A stretch of 64,000 nt of DNA, taken from the NCBI GenBank assembly GCA_900470965.1, contig UCCS01000089.1, forward strand, positions 1 to 64,000, written 5' to 3'. Of the stretch, positions 8,853 through 17,217 are shown one piece after another. The notes under the pieces were generated by a model, which ran no database searches, was not told the origin of the DNA, and saw nothing but the letters and a program-made list of their open reading frames with translations. The translations under genes were made by a program, and so were the position numbers. This DNA comes from Hyphomicrobiales bacterium. Lineage in GTDB: Bacteria > Pseudomonadota > Alphaproteobacteria > Rhizobiales > Rhizobiaceae. Numbering within the stretch: the first letter of the stretch is position 1; every line of letters starts with the position of its first letter.

Positions 8853-9653
8853 ATGGAGAACAAGACACCCGGAGCACTGTTGACGGCGATGCGCGCGAAA
8901 CCGCCGCTCGTACAGTGCATCACCAACTACGTGGCCATGAACATCGCCGCCAATGTGGTGCTTGCGGCCGGGGCATCGCCCGCCATGGTTCATGCCGCCG
9001 AGGAAGCGGGAGAATTCGCCGCGATCGCGGGGGCTTTGACCGTCAATATCGGCACGCTCTCCACCCAATGGATCGACGGCATGCATGCCGCGGCAACGGC
9101 CGCCAATGCGGGCGGCAAGCCCTGGGTCCTCGATCCGGTCGCTCATTACGCAACATCCTTCCGGCGCAAGGCTGCTGCTGATCTCCTGGCGCTTCGCCCG
9201 ACGATCATCCGCGGCAATGCTTCCGAAATCATCGCACTTGCCGGCGGCGAGAGCCGTGGTCAGGGCGTCGACAGCCGCGACCCGGTTGAACAGGCCGAGG
9301 CATCCGCGCGGTTGCTTGCCGAACGGCATGGCGCGGTCGTCGCCGTCACCGGCGTCGTGGATTTCGTGACTGACGGCGCGCAGGCCTTGCGCGTCGAAGG
9401 CGGCTCGCCGCTGATGCCGCAGGTGACCGCGCTCGGCTGCTCGCTGACCTGCCTGACAGGCGCCTTCGCCGCCACCATTCCCGCAGACCCTTTCGCAGCC
9501 GCTGTTGCTGCACTTGCTACTTTCGCTGTTGCCGGCGAGGAGGCCGCGAAAAATGCGGATGGTCCCGGCTCTTTCTCCTGGCGCTTCCTCGATCAGCTCG
9601 CCGCGCTCGACGGCGCGACACTCGATGCAAAGGTCAGGATCAGCGCCGCATGA
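8853..9653 (+). CDS. thiM: Hydroxyethylthiazole kinase ThiM
   Basis: 266-residue kinase that phosphorylates 4-methyl-5-(2-hydroxyethyl)thiazole, salvaging the thiazole half of thiamine. Family features are QCITNYVAMNIAANVVLAAG (residues 21-40), ASPAMVHAAEE, VLDPVA near 92, and the catalytic-loop Cys196 in TALGCSLTC. In other ThiM proteins this loop usually reads GTGC, so the preceding Leu-Gly is a slight variation. It begins the thiM-thiE-thiD operon below the TPP riboswitch. Its stop overlaps the thiE start by four bases (ATGA), implying translational coupling. Confidence 0.96.
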   Translation: MENKTPGALLTAMRAKPPLVQCITNYVAMNIAANVVLAAGASPAMVHAAEEAGEFAAIAGALTVNIGTLSTQWIDGMHAAATAANAGGKPWVLDPVAHYATSFRRKAAADLLALRPTIIRGNASEIIALAGGESRGQGVDSRDPVEQAEASARLLAERHGAVVAVTGVVDFVTDGAQALRVEGGSPLMPQVTALGCSLTCLTGAFAATIPADPFAAAVAALATFAVAGEEAAKNADGPGSFSWRFLDQLAALDGATLDAKVRISAA

Positions 9654-10285
9654 AACGCTTCGATCTTTCCCTCTACCTCGTTCTCGACCCCGATCTCTGC
9701 GCCAGAATCGGCATGGTCGAGACGGCGCGGCTTGCCGTCGCCGGTGGTGCAACGATGGTGCAGCTGCGCGACAAGCATGGCGGAACGGCAAGGATGATTG
9801 AGACCGGTCTGGCGCTCAAAGATATCCTAAAGGGTACCGGCGCTTTGCTTGTTATCAACGATGACGTCGAGGCAGCCGTTGCGATCGGCGCTGACGGTCT
9901 GCATATCGGCCAGGACGATGCGGGACCCGCCGCCGCCCGTGCAGGGATCGGCCCGGACATGATCCTCGGCCTGTCGGTCGAGACCGAAGCGCTGGCAGCA
10001 GCCATCGACCCCGCTATTGTCGACTATGCCGGCATCGGACCGGTCTTTGCCACTCCAACCAAGACCGATCATAAGCAGCCGATCGGTTTCGATGGGCTGG
10101 CGAAGCTGGTGAAAGCCGCGCCCGTTCCAACGGTTGCGATTGGCGGACTAAAGAGCGAGCATGTCGCTTCCGTCTTCGCGGCAGGTGCCGATGGGCTTGC
10201 TGTCGTCTCAGCAATCTGCGGTACGCCGGATCCGCGAGCAGCGACGATCCGCATCGCCGAGGAAATCCAAAAGGTTCGCCGATGA
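9650..10285 (+). CDS. thiE: Thiamine-phosphate synthase ThiE
   Basis: 211-residue TIM-barrel enzyme joining hydroxymethylpyrimidine diphosphate to thiazole phosphate to form thiamine monophosphate. Recognisable blocks are LYLVLDPDLC, MVQLRDKHG (pyrophosphate-binding), INDDVEAAVAIGADGLHIGQDD, IGPVFATPTKTDHK (the P-x-x-T-K-T-D loop) and VAIGGL near the end. It overlaps thiM and thiD by four bases each, so the three proteins are translationally coupled. The length is normal. Confidence 0.96.
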   Translation: MKRFDLSLYLVLDPDLCARIGMVETARLAVAGGATMVQLRDKHGGTARMIETGLALKDILKGTGALLVINDDVEAAVAIGADGLHIGQDDAGPAAARAGIGPDMILGLSVETEALAAAIDPAIVDYAGIGPVFATPTKTDHKQPIGFDGLAKLVKAAPVPTVAIGGLKSEHVASVFAAGADGLAVVSAICGTPDPRAATIRIAEEIQKVRR

Positions 10286-11094
10286 TCCGCAACGTCTTGT
10301 CCATCGCCGGCTCCGATCCCTCTGGCGGCGCCGGCATTCAGGCCGATCTCAAAGCTTTCTCGGCGCGCGGCGTCTATGGCATGGCGGCGCTGACAGCATT
10401 GACGGCGCAGAATACCCAAGGGGTGACCGGCGTGCATCTCGTGCCGCCGCACTTCGTCGCCCAGCAGATCAAGGCGGTCTTTGCCGATGTGCGCGTCGAC
10501 GCGGTCAAGATCGGCATGATCGCCAATGCCGGCATTGCCGAAGCTGTTGCCGAGGCGCTGGCACCTCATCGCGGCATCCCTATCGTCGTCGATCCGGTCA
10601 TGATCGCCAAGGGTGGAGCAGCGCTCCTCGACCCGCAGGCCGTCGATGCGCTGACGCGGCACCTGCTGCCGCTCGCCACGCTGTTGACCCCCAATCTGCC
10701 GGAGGCGGCCGCGCTGCTGCACGAAGAGGTTGCTGAAAGCCGCGAGCAGATGGCGTCACAGGCTGAGCGCCTACGTATGTTCGGCCCCACCGCGGTGCTG
10801 GTCAAGGGCGGCCATCTGGATAGCGAGCAAAGCCCCGACGTGCTGTCGACCGCCTCTGGCCTGCACTGGTTCGAGGCGAAACGCGTACCGACCAAAAACA
10901 CACATGGCACAGGCTGCACCCTTTCCAGCGCGCTTGCCGCCGAGCTCGCAAAGGGCGCGTTGCCACAAGTGGCCGTCGCGACCGCGAAAACCTATCTTGC
11001 GCAAGCGGTCGCTGCGGCAGGCGAATTGGCGGTCGGTTCCGGCCATGGACCTGTCCATCATTTCCATGCCCTGTGGAAAGACGCCGGGATCTGA
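10282..11094 (+). CDS. thiD: Bifunctional hydroxymethylpyrimidine kinase/phosphomethylpyrimidine kinase ThiD
   Basis: 270-residue ribokinase-fold enzyme that phosphorylates hydroxymethylpyrimidine twice to give the substrate of ThiE. Visible motifs are SIAGSDPSGGAGIQADLKAF (residues 7-26), VTGVHLVPP, IVVDPVMIAKGG, LTPNLPEAAALL, VLVKGGHL and the anion-hole/catalytic NTHGTGCTLSSALAAELAKG near 210-230. It is the last gene of the riboswitch-controlled operon and is followed by a strong intrinsic terminator. No thiC or thiG is in view, so this block supports salvage rather than complete synthesis. Confidence 0.96.
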   Translation: MIRNVLSIAGSDPSGGAGIQADLKAFSARGVYGMAALTALTAQNTQGVTGVHLVPPHFVAQQIKAVFADVRVDAVKIGMIANAGIAEAVAEALAPHRGIPIVVDPVMIAKGGAALLDPQAVDALTRHLLPLATLLTPNLPEAAALLHEEVAESREQMASQAERLRMFGPTAVLVKGGHLDSEQSPDVLSTASGLHWFEAKRVPTKNTHGTGCTLSSALAAELAKGALPQVAVATAKTYLAQAVAAAGELAVGSGHGPVHHFHALWKDAGI

Positions 11095-11120
11095 GCCGGA
11101 TCACAATTTAAGGATTGCCC

Positions 11121-11152
11121 AACGGCCCGGTCAAACCGGGCCGTTTTGTTTT
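11121..11152 (+). terminator. Intrinsic terminator of the thi operon
   Basis: A perfect 11-base stem, AACGGCCCGGT (11121-11131) with ACCGGGCCGTT (11135-11145), has a three-base loop and is followed by a T-rich run to 11152. It lies 27 bases after the thiD stop. Confidence 0.93.
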
Positions 11153-11278
11153 ACCTACCCTCAGTTGAACCAAGCCTGCCTCGCAAAAAAGCCTGTTGAC
11201 ATGGCCGCCCATATATCCAAATCTATGTCATTAAAAGGGGATACATTCCGTAATAGCGGAATAACTGGAGGAATTCGG

Positions 11279-11758
11279 GTGTCAGACCTGCTTGTGAGCT
11301 TATATTCCACGAAGCTTGCGGAACTGAAAGAAAAAGCCGGCTCCGTCGGCATCACAATCCGGCCGGCTCTGCCGCCGGAACTTCACGTCGTGGCCGGCTG
11401 GGTGCGCGAGCACTTCAGCGAAAACTGGGCAAGTGAAGTCACCGTCGCCTTCTCCCGCCAGCCCGTTGCCTGTCTGATCGCCGTCGAAAACGGCAAGCTC
11501 GCTGGCTTTGCCTGCTATGACACGACAGCGCGTGGCTTTTTCGGCCCGACCGGCGTCGATCCCGCGGCGCGTGGCAAAGGCATCGGCCTCGCCCTCTTTT
11601 CCGCCTGCCTGCAAAACCTGAAGACGCTCGGCCACGCCTATGCCTTCATCGGCGATGCCGGCCCCGTCGATTTCTACGTCAAGACCGCCGGCGCGGTCGA
11701 AATTCCCGCCCCGGACAAGGGCATCTACGAAGGCATGCTGCGAAGCCAGCCGAAATGA
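11279..11758 (+). CDS. GNAT family N-acetyltransferase
   Basis: 159-residue acetyl-CoA-dependent acyltransferase of the GNAT fold. The acetyl-CoA loop reads GVDPAARGKGIGLALFSACL, the expected R-x-x-G-x-G/A pattern, near residues 91-110, with strands VACLIAVENGKLAGFACYD before it. A GTG start at 11279 is chosen because GGAGG lies seven bases upstream; the frame extends further up but crosses the thi terminator. It opens an operon with a GH3 beta-N-acetylhexosaminidase 26 bases downstream and a sugar-oligomer importer. Its acceptor could therefore be an amino sugar released from the imported oligomer. That role is inference. Confidence 0.86.
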   Translation: MSDLLVSLYSTKLAELKEKAGSVGITIRPALPPELHVVAGWVREHFSENWASEVTVAFSRQPVACLIAVENGKLAGFACYDTTARGFFGPTGVDPAARGKGIGLALFSACLQNLKTLGHAYAFIGDAGPVDFYVKTAGAVEIPAPDKGIYEGMLRSQPK

Positions 11759-11784
11759 CCATCTGATACCGGAGTTTTGAAATA

Positions 11785-12807
11785 GTGTCCTCGACCCCGC
11801 TCGCTCTCTTCGTCGGCCTTCCCAATCCCACACTTTCGGACGACGAATTCGCCCTCTTCCGCGAGACCAATCCGCTCGGCCTCTTCGTCGGTCGCCGCAA
11901 CCTGCGCAATCCGGAACAGGCAAAGATCCTGATCGATCGTTTCCGCGAGGCCGTCGGCCGCGCGGATGCTCCCGTCTTCACCGACCAGGAAGGCGGTCGT
12001 GTGCAGCATATGGATGCCGGCCCCTGGCCGCTCTTCCGCAGCTTCGGCCAGTTCGCCGAACTTGCCCGCCGCGATCTCGACCTCGGCAAGAAGGCGCTGC
12101 GCCTTTCCACCCAGGCCATGGGCGCAATGATGAGCGAACTCGGCCTTTCGAGCGGCTGCTCGCCCGTACTCGACCTCGTGTTCGAGACGACAAGCGCTGT
12201 GATCGGCGCCCGCTCCTTCGGCCCGGATCCGGATTTCATCGCCGCACTGGGCCGCGAGGTGGTCGATGGGCTTCTCGAAACCGGCAACATGCCGGTCATG
12301 AAGCATATTCCGGGCCACGGTCGCGCCACGCTCGATTCCCACAAGGAACGCCCTGTCGTCGACGCCTCGCGCGAGACGCTCACTGCCACCGACTTCAAGC
12401 CCTTCGTGGCGCTGAAGGACACGCCCTGGGCGATGGTCGCCCATGTCGTCTACGCCGCCTATGATGCAGAGCGTCCGGCCTCCATCTCGCCAATCATGCA
12501 TGACGTGATCCGCAACGACATGGGCTATGACGGCGTGCTGATCTCCGATTGCATCTTCATGGAGTCGCTGCAGGGCATCCTGCCGGAACGCGTCGCCCAG
12601 GTGCTCGAGGCCGGTTTCGACATCGCCCTTCACAGCCACGGCGACGTCAAGGAAAGCGAAGCCGCCGCCAAGGCCGCACGCCCGCTGACCGACGCCGCAC
12701 AGAACCGTATTGCCGCCGGCAAGGCCCGCCTCGGCACTCTCAAGATCGACTATCGCGCTGCCCAGGCGGAAGTCGAAGCCATGTTTGCAAGCGCGCTGGT
12801 CTCCTGA
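11785..12807 (+). CDS. Glycoside hydrolase family 3, beta-N-acetylhexosaminidase (NagZ-like)
   Basis: 340-residue one-domain GH3 enzyme, expected to cleave terminal beta-linked N-acetylglucosamine. The NagZ signature is complete: DQEGGRVQ (68-75), KHIPGHG (173-179), the Asp-Ser-His acid/base loop at 184-186, and the nucleophile Asp255 in LISDC. There is no signal peptide, so it acts in the cytoplasm. The start is GTG 11785 with GGAG ten bases upstream. Its neighbours are a GNAT gene upstream and a five-part ABC importer downstream, so it most likely hydrolyses GlcNAc-containing oligomers delivered by that importer. Chitin oligomers and peptidoglycan fragments are both possible. Confidence 0.9.
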   Translation: MSSTPLALFVGLPNPTLSDDEFALFRETNPLGLFVGRRNLRNPEQAKILIDRFREAVGRADAPVFTDQEGGRVQHMDAGPWPLFRSFGQFAELARRDLDLGKKALRLSTQAMGAMMSELGLSSGCSPVLDLVFETTSAVIGARSFGPDPDFIAALGREVVDGLLETGNMPVMKHIPGHGRATLDSHKERPVVDASRETLTATDFKPFVALKDTPWAMVAHVVYAAYDAERPASISPIMHDVIRNDMGYDGVLISDCIFMESLQGILPERVAQVLEAGFDIALHSHGDVKESEAAAKAARPLTDAAQNRIAAGKARLGTLKIDYRAAQAEVEAMFASALVS

Positions 12808-12851
12808 CCGGCGCGACGATTTTTCACCGCATAAGAAAAGGGGAATTTGAC

Positions 12852-14498
12852 ATGAAGAAATATATCCTGGCGGCCGCGGCCCTGACCATGCTGTCAGGCT
12901 CGGCCATGGCCCAGACCATCCTGACGGCCAACATCGAGCCGGCCACGACCTGGGTGCGCAACTTCAACCCGTTCAACCAGACCTCGTCGCGCCAGTCGAC
13001 ACTCGACTTCATCTATGAGCCGCTGGTCATCTTCAACCGCTTCGACAGCAACAAGCCGGTCTATCGCCTGGCCGAAAGCTTCAAGCTCTCCGACGACCTG
13101 AAGAGCATCGACTTCAAGCTGCGCCCGAACCTCAAGTGGTCGGATGGTAAGCCGCTGACCTCTGCCGACGTCAAGTTCACCTATGACTATCTGAAGAAGT
13201 TCCCGGCGCTCGACTTCGTCAGCATCTGGAGCTTTATCACCGACGTGCAGGCTGTAGACGCCCAGACGGTACGCTTCACGCTCGCCAATCCGAGCTCGCT
13301 CGCAGCCGAACAGCTGTCGCAGCTGCCGATCGTGCCGGAACATGTCTGGAAGGACGTTGCCGATCCGGTCACCTATGCCAACGAAACCCCTGTCGGCAGT
13401 GGCCCGCTGACGGAAGTGCCGCGCTTCACCGGCCAGACCTATGACCAGTGCCGCAACCCGAACTACTGGGATGCCGAGCACCTGAAGGTCGATTGCATGC
13501 GCTTCCCGCAGCTTGCCGACAACAACCAGATCCTGACGGCGACCGCCGACGGTACGCTCGACTGGGGCGTTTCCTTCATTCCCGATATCGATAATGTCTA
13601 TGTCTCCAAGGATCCGGCTCATTATCACTACTGGTATTCGCCGAGCAGCATGGTTGCCTTCCTGTTCAATCTCGAGACTTCCAACGAGGCCAACAAGAAG
13701 GCCTTCAACGACGTGAAGTTCCGCCAGGCGGTCTCTATGGCGCTTGACCGCAAGACGATGATCGATGTCGCCGGCTACGGCTATCCGACGCTGAACGAAG
13801 ACCCGGGCCTGATGGGCGAGCTCTACAAGAGCTGGGCGGACCCGTCCGTCAAGGCCGACTTCGGCAAGTTCGGCGCCTATGACGCCGATGCCGCCAAGGC
13901 GCTGCTTGATGCAGCAGGCTATGTCGACAAGGACGGCGACGGTCTGCGCGACAATCCTGACGGCTCGAAGATCTCCTTCTCGATCATTGTTCCGAACGCC
14001 TGGACGGACTGGATCGACACTGTCAACATCGCCATCGAAGGCATGCAGGCCGTCGGCATCGACGCCAAGATCGAGACGCCGGAAGAAGCCGTCTGGACCT
14101 CCGACCTCATCGACGGCAAGTTCGATGCGGCGATCAACAGCCTGCCGGCCTCGGCATCGCCCTACTACCCCTACAAGCGCGCCTTCAGCGCCTCGGACAA
14201 GGGCAAGACGCGCTTCACCGCGCAGCGCTGGTTCAACCCTGAAGTGGAAGATCTGGTGACCCAGTTCACCCACACGGCCGACCTCGACAAGCAGAAGGAA
14301 GCGATGAACAAGGCACAGCGCATCGTTGCCGAAAACATGCCTGTCATCCCGGTCTTCAACAATCCGAACTGGTATCAGTACAACACCAAGCGCTTTACCG
14401 GCTGGTCGACCAAGGAAAACCCCTTCGTCAATCCGTCCATCTCGCGTACCAACCCGGCACGTCTTCTGAACCTGCTGGCGCTCGAGCCAGTCAAGTAG
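12852..14498 (+). CDS. ABC transporter substrate-binding protein, family 5, chitin-oligosaccharide-binding-protein-like
   Basis: 548-residue periplasmic binding protein with a Sec signal (MKKYILAAAALTMLSGSAMA, cleavage before QT). The family 5 cluster is visible as FIYEPLVIFN, LKWSDGKPLTSADVKFTYDYL and the C-terminal VIPVFNNPNWYQYNTKRFTGW. TWVRNFNPFN, LPIVPEHVWKDV, ETPVGSGPLT, PNYWDAEHLKVDC and the C-terminal RLLNLLALEPVK closely resemble what I recall of the Vibrio (GlcNAc)n-binding protein CBP. A chito-oligosaccharide substrate is therefore favoured over peptides; this is from memory of the family, not a search. It sits between the GH3 gene and permease genes of the same operon. Confidence 0.9.
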   Translation: MKKYILAAAALTMLSGSAMAQTILTANIEPATTWVRNFNPFNQTSSRQSTLDFIYEPLVIFNRFDSNKPVYRLAESFKLSDDLKSIDFKLRPNLKWSDGKPLTSADVKFTYDYLKKFPALDFVSIWSFITDVQAVDAQTVRFTLANPSSLAAEQLSQLPIVPEHVWKDVADPVTYANETPVGSGPLTEVPRFTGQTYDQCRNPNYWDAEHLKVDCMRFPQLADNNQILTATADGTLDWGVSFIPDIDNVYVSKDPAHYHYWYSPSSMVAFLFNLETSNEANKKAFNDVKFRQAVSMALDRKTMIDVAGYGYPTLNEDPGLMGELYKSWADPSVKADFGKFGAYDADAAKALLDAAGYVDKDGDGLRDNPDGSKISFSIIVPNAWTDWIDTVNIAIEGMQAVGIDAKIETPEEAVWTSDLIDGKFDAAINSLPASASPYYPYKRAFSASDKGKTRFTAQRWFNPEVEDLVTQFTHTADLDKQKEAMNKAQRIVAENMPVIPVFNNPNWYQYNTKRFTGWSTKENPFVNPSISRTNPARLLNLLALEPVK

Positions 14499-14516
14499 CC
14501 ATTATTACAAACGGCG

Positions 14517-14546
14517 GGAGCGGCGCGGCAAGCGCCGCTCCTGTTT
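14517..14546 (+). terminator. Hairpin between binding-protein and permease genes (attenuator)
   Basis: GGAGCGGCGC (14517-14526) pairs perfectly with GCGCCGCTCC (14532-14541) across a five-base loop, and TGTTTT follows. Placed 18 bases after the binding-protein stop and before the permease, it probably terminates or protects part of the transcripts so that the binding protein is made in excess. Confidence 0.75.
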
Positions 14547-14559
14547 TGACGGAGTCCCC

Positions 14560-15537
14560 ATGGCCTTTCTGCTTCGCCGCCTCGCCTTTTACCTGGCGGC
14601 CTTCATCGCGGCAGCCACGATCAATTTCTTCCTGCCCCGGCTGATGCCGGGCGATCCCGTGCGCATCATGTTTTCGAGTGCAGGCGCTGAACTGCCGCCG
14701 GAAAGCCTGCAGGCGCTGAAACTGACCTTCGGCTTCGTCGACGGGCCGCTCTGGCAGCAATATCTCACCTATCTCGGCAGCATCTTCACCGGTGATCTCG
14801 GCCGCTCGATCAAATATTTCCCACTGCCGGTCACGTCCGTGCTCGGCCACGCGCTGGTGTGGACCGTCGGCCTGATGGGCACGGCGACGATCATCAGCTT
14901 CGCGCTCGGAACGTTTCTCGGCATCGTCGCGGCCTGGCGGCGCGGCACCAAATTCGACGTCATCGTCTCGATCGGCGCGATCTTCGCGACATCGGTACCG
15001 GCCGTCGTCACCTCGCTGATCGTGCTGTTTTTCTTCGGTTTCACGCTCGGCTGGTTCCCGAACGGCTATGCGGCCGATCCCTCGCTCGATCCTGCCTTCA
15101 GCTTTCAATATATCGGCAGTGTCGCCTATCACGGCATCCTGCCGATGATCACGCTCTGCACCGTGCTGGTCGGCGGCTTTACCGTCACCATGCGGAACAA
15201 CATGATCAACCTGCTCGGCGAGGACTATATCGTCATGGCCCGCGCCAAGGGTCTTTCCGACCGGCATGTCATGCTTTGGTATGCCGCTCGCAATGCGTTG
15301 CTGCCGACCGTTTCGAGCCTAGCGATTGCCATCGGCACCATTCTCGGCGGCTCGCTGGTGACGGAGGTCGTCTACAACTATCCCGGCCTCGGCAACATCC
15401 TCTATCAGGCGATCCTTGCCCGCGATTATCCCGTCATCCAGGGCCAGCTTCTCATCATGACCGCGACCATGCTGATCGCCAATTTCATCGTCGATGTCAG
15501 CTATGTGCTGCTCGATCCGCGACTGAAGGGAGCGTGA
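14560..15537 (+). CDS. ABC transporter permease, OppB/DppB type
   Basis: 325-residue inner-membrane permease, first of two in the GlcNAc-oligomer importer. The N-terminus FLLRRLAFYLAAFIAAATINFFLPRLMPGDP is typical of DppB proteins. About six membrane segments follow. The EAA loop, which contacts the ATPases, reads YIVMARAKGLSDRHVMLWYAARNALLP near residue 226, and the end is FIVDVSYVLLDPRLKG. It follows the attenuator hairpin and overlaps no neighbour; the second permease begins one base after its stop. Confidence 0.93.
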   Translation: MAFLLRRLAFYLAAFIAAATINFFLPRLMPGDPVRIMFSSAGAELPPESLQALKLTFGFVDGPLWQQYLTYLGSIFTGDLGRSIKYFPLPVTSVLGHALVWTVGLMGTATIISFALGTFLGIVAAWRRGTKFDVIVSIGAIFATSVPAVVTSLIVLFFFGFTLGWFPNGYAADPSLDPAFSFQYIGSVAYHGILPMITLCTVLVGGFTVTMRNNMINLLGEDYIVMARAKGLSDRHVMLWYAARNALLPTVSSLAIAIGTILGGSLVTEVVYNYPGLGNILYQAILARDYPVIQGQLLIMTATMLIANFIVDVSYVLLDPRLKGA

Positions 15538-15538
15538 G

Positions 15539-16417
15539 ATGAAGAGCCTGCTCCGCAATCGCAAGGCGCTGATCGGCCTCGCCATCATTGCCTTCATCAT
15601 CATCGTCGCGATCGCAGCCCCCTTGCTGACGCATTATGATCCCGCCGCCCGTACGGGCCGTCCGCATCAGCCTCCATCAGCCGAACATATTCTCGGCACG
15701 ACGCGCATCGGCCAGGATGTCTTCGCCCGGCTGATCTATGGCGCGCGCACCTCGCTTGCCGTCGGCTTCGGCGCCGGTCTGTTGATCACCGCCGTCGGCA
15801 CCGCGCTCGGCATCATCTCCGGCTATCGCGGCGGCAAGACGGACGAGGTCATCAGCTTCTTTACAAACATGGTGCTCGTCGTACCGAACCTGCCGTTGTT
15901 GCTCGTTCTCGCAGCCTTCATCGGCCAGGCGAGCCCGATCGTCATTGCGCTGATCCTGGGCGGCACATCCTGGGCCTGGGGTGCGCGTGTCACCCGCGCC
16001 GAAACGCTCTCCGTCAAGCAGAAGGACTATGTCAAATCGGCGGAGATGATGGGCGAGCCGCAATGGCGCATCATGACATTCGAGATCTTCCCCAACGTGA
16101 TTTCCATCGTCGGCATCAATTTCATCGGCAGCGTCATCTTCGCGATCATTACCGAAGCGACGCTGGAATTCCTCGGCCTTGGCGATCCGCGCGTCGTTTC
16201 CTGGGGCACCATGCTCTATAATGCGCAGAAGGCCTCTGCGCTTTCGGTCGGGGCCTGGTGGGATATTCTCACGCCCTGCTTTGCGCTCGCCTTCCTCGGC
16301 ATCGGCATGTCGCTGCTGAATTTCGCCGTCGATGAGATCGCCAATCCGCGCCTGCGCACCGGCAATCATCTGAAGCGCTGGTCCTTGCTCGTCCGCTCCG
16401 GGGAGGGCCGCCTGTGA
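15539..16417 (+). CDS. ABC transporter permease, OppC/DppC type
   Basis: 292-residue second permease subunit. It has an N-terminal membrane anchor (ALIGLAIIAFIIIVAIAAPLL), the periplasmic loop HILGTTRIGQDVFARLIYGARTSLAVG typical of DppC, and the EAA loop DYVKSAEMMGEPQWRIMTFEIFPNV near residue 161. The C-terminal FLGIGMSLLNFAVDEIANPRLR is also typical. Its end overlaps the GTG start of the next ATPase gene by four bases, consistent with coupled translation of the importer. Confidence 0.93.
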   Translation: MKSLLRNRKALIGLAIIAFIIIVAIAAPLLTHYDPAARTGRPHQPPSAEHILGTTRIGQDVFARLIYGARTSLAVGFGAGLLITAVGTALGIISGYRGGKTDEVISFFTNMVLVVPNLPLLLVLAAFIGQASPIVIALILGGTSWAWGARVTRAETLSVKQKDYVKSAEMMGEPQWRIMTFEIFPNVISIVGINFIGSVIFAIITEATLEFLGLGDPRVVSWGTMLYNAQKASALSVGAWWDILTPCFALAFLGIGMSLLNFAVDEIANPRLRTGNHLKRWSLLVRSGEGRL

Positions 16418-17217
16418 CGCAACCCTTGCTTTCCGTGAAGAACCTCACGATCGACTATATCGGCGAGGAGAAGGACTTTCGCGCCGTCGACAATGTCAGC
16501 TTCGACGTGGCACCGGGCGAGGTCTTCGGTCTGGCCGGCGAATCCGGCTGCGGCAAGAGCACGATCGCCTTTGCCATCAGCCGCCTGCACAAGCCGCCGG
16601 CGCTGATCCGCAAGGACAGCCAGATCCTGCTTGCCGGCCGTGACGTGCTGGACCTGGATCCGAAGGCGCTTTCTGCCTTCCGCTGGCGCGAAGTCGCCAT
16701 GGTCTTCCAGAGCGCCATGAACTCGCTGAACCCGGTTCTGCGCATCGAAGACCAGTTCTATGACGTGTTGCGCACCCACAAGGGCATGACGAAGGCGCAG
16801 GCGCGTGAGCGCACGGCCGAGATGCTGAGGCTCGTCGATATCGCGCCGGATCGCATGCGCAACTATCCGCACCAGTTCTCCGGCGGCATGCGCCAGCGCA
16901 TCGTTATCGCCATCTGCATGGCGCTCGATCCACAGCTTGTCGTCATGGACGAACCGACGACGGCGCTCGATGTGGTGGTGCAGCGCGAAATCCTGCAGCG
17001 CATCAACGAACTCAGGAAACAATTCGGCTTCTCCGTGCTCTTCATCACCCACGATCTCGGACTGATGGTGCAGTTCTGCGACCGCATCGGCATCATGCTC
17101 CAGGGCAAGCTCGTCGAGCAGAACAGTGCCGAGGCGATCTACAAGGTGCCGCAGCACGAATACACCCGCAAACTCTGGGCCTCCTTCCCCTCGCTTCACG
17201 GAGGCGTGCTGCTATGA
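16414..17217 (+). CDS. ABC transporter ATP-binding protein, OppD/DppD type
   Basis: 267-residue ATPase of the importer. Walker A is GESGCGKST near residue 43, the Q-loop is VFQSAMNSLNPV, the signature reads FSGGMRQRIVIA, Walker B is LVVMDEPTTALDV and the switch His lies in FITHDLG. Translation begins at GTG 16414, overlapping the permease stop. It ends overlapping the next ATPase start by four bases. It is slightly shorter than most DppD proteins and has little of the usual C-terminal Cys-rich oligopeptide domain. Confidence 0.93.
   Translation: MTQPLLSVKNLTIDYIGEEKDFRAVDNVSFDVAPGEVFGLAGESGCGKSTIAFAISRLHKPPALIRKDSQILLAGRDVLDLDPKALSAFRWREVAMVFQSAMNSLNPVLRIEDQFYDVLRTHKGMTKAQARERTAEMLRLVDIAPDRMRNYPHQFSGGMRQRIVIAICMALDPQLVVMDEPTTALDVVVQREILQRINELRKQFGFSVLFITHDLGLMVQFCDRIGIMLQGKLVEQNSAEAIYKVPQHEYTRKLWASFPSLHGGVLL

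Noticed and set aside
8514..9791. Long minus-strand frame across thiM and the riboswitch
   Set aside because: It would read through the TPP riboswitch and thiM on the wrong strand; no recognisable protein.
10730..11278. Upstream extension of the GNAT reading frame
   Set aside because: It runs through thiD in another frame and across a perfect terminator; a GTG with GGAGG at 11279 explains the start.
12894..14273. 459-codon minus-strand frame within the chitin-oligomer-binding protein gene
   Set aside because: Antisense shadow; the plus strand has a clear signal peptide and family 5 motifs.
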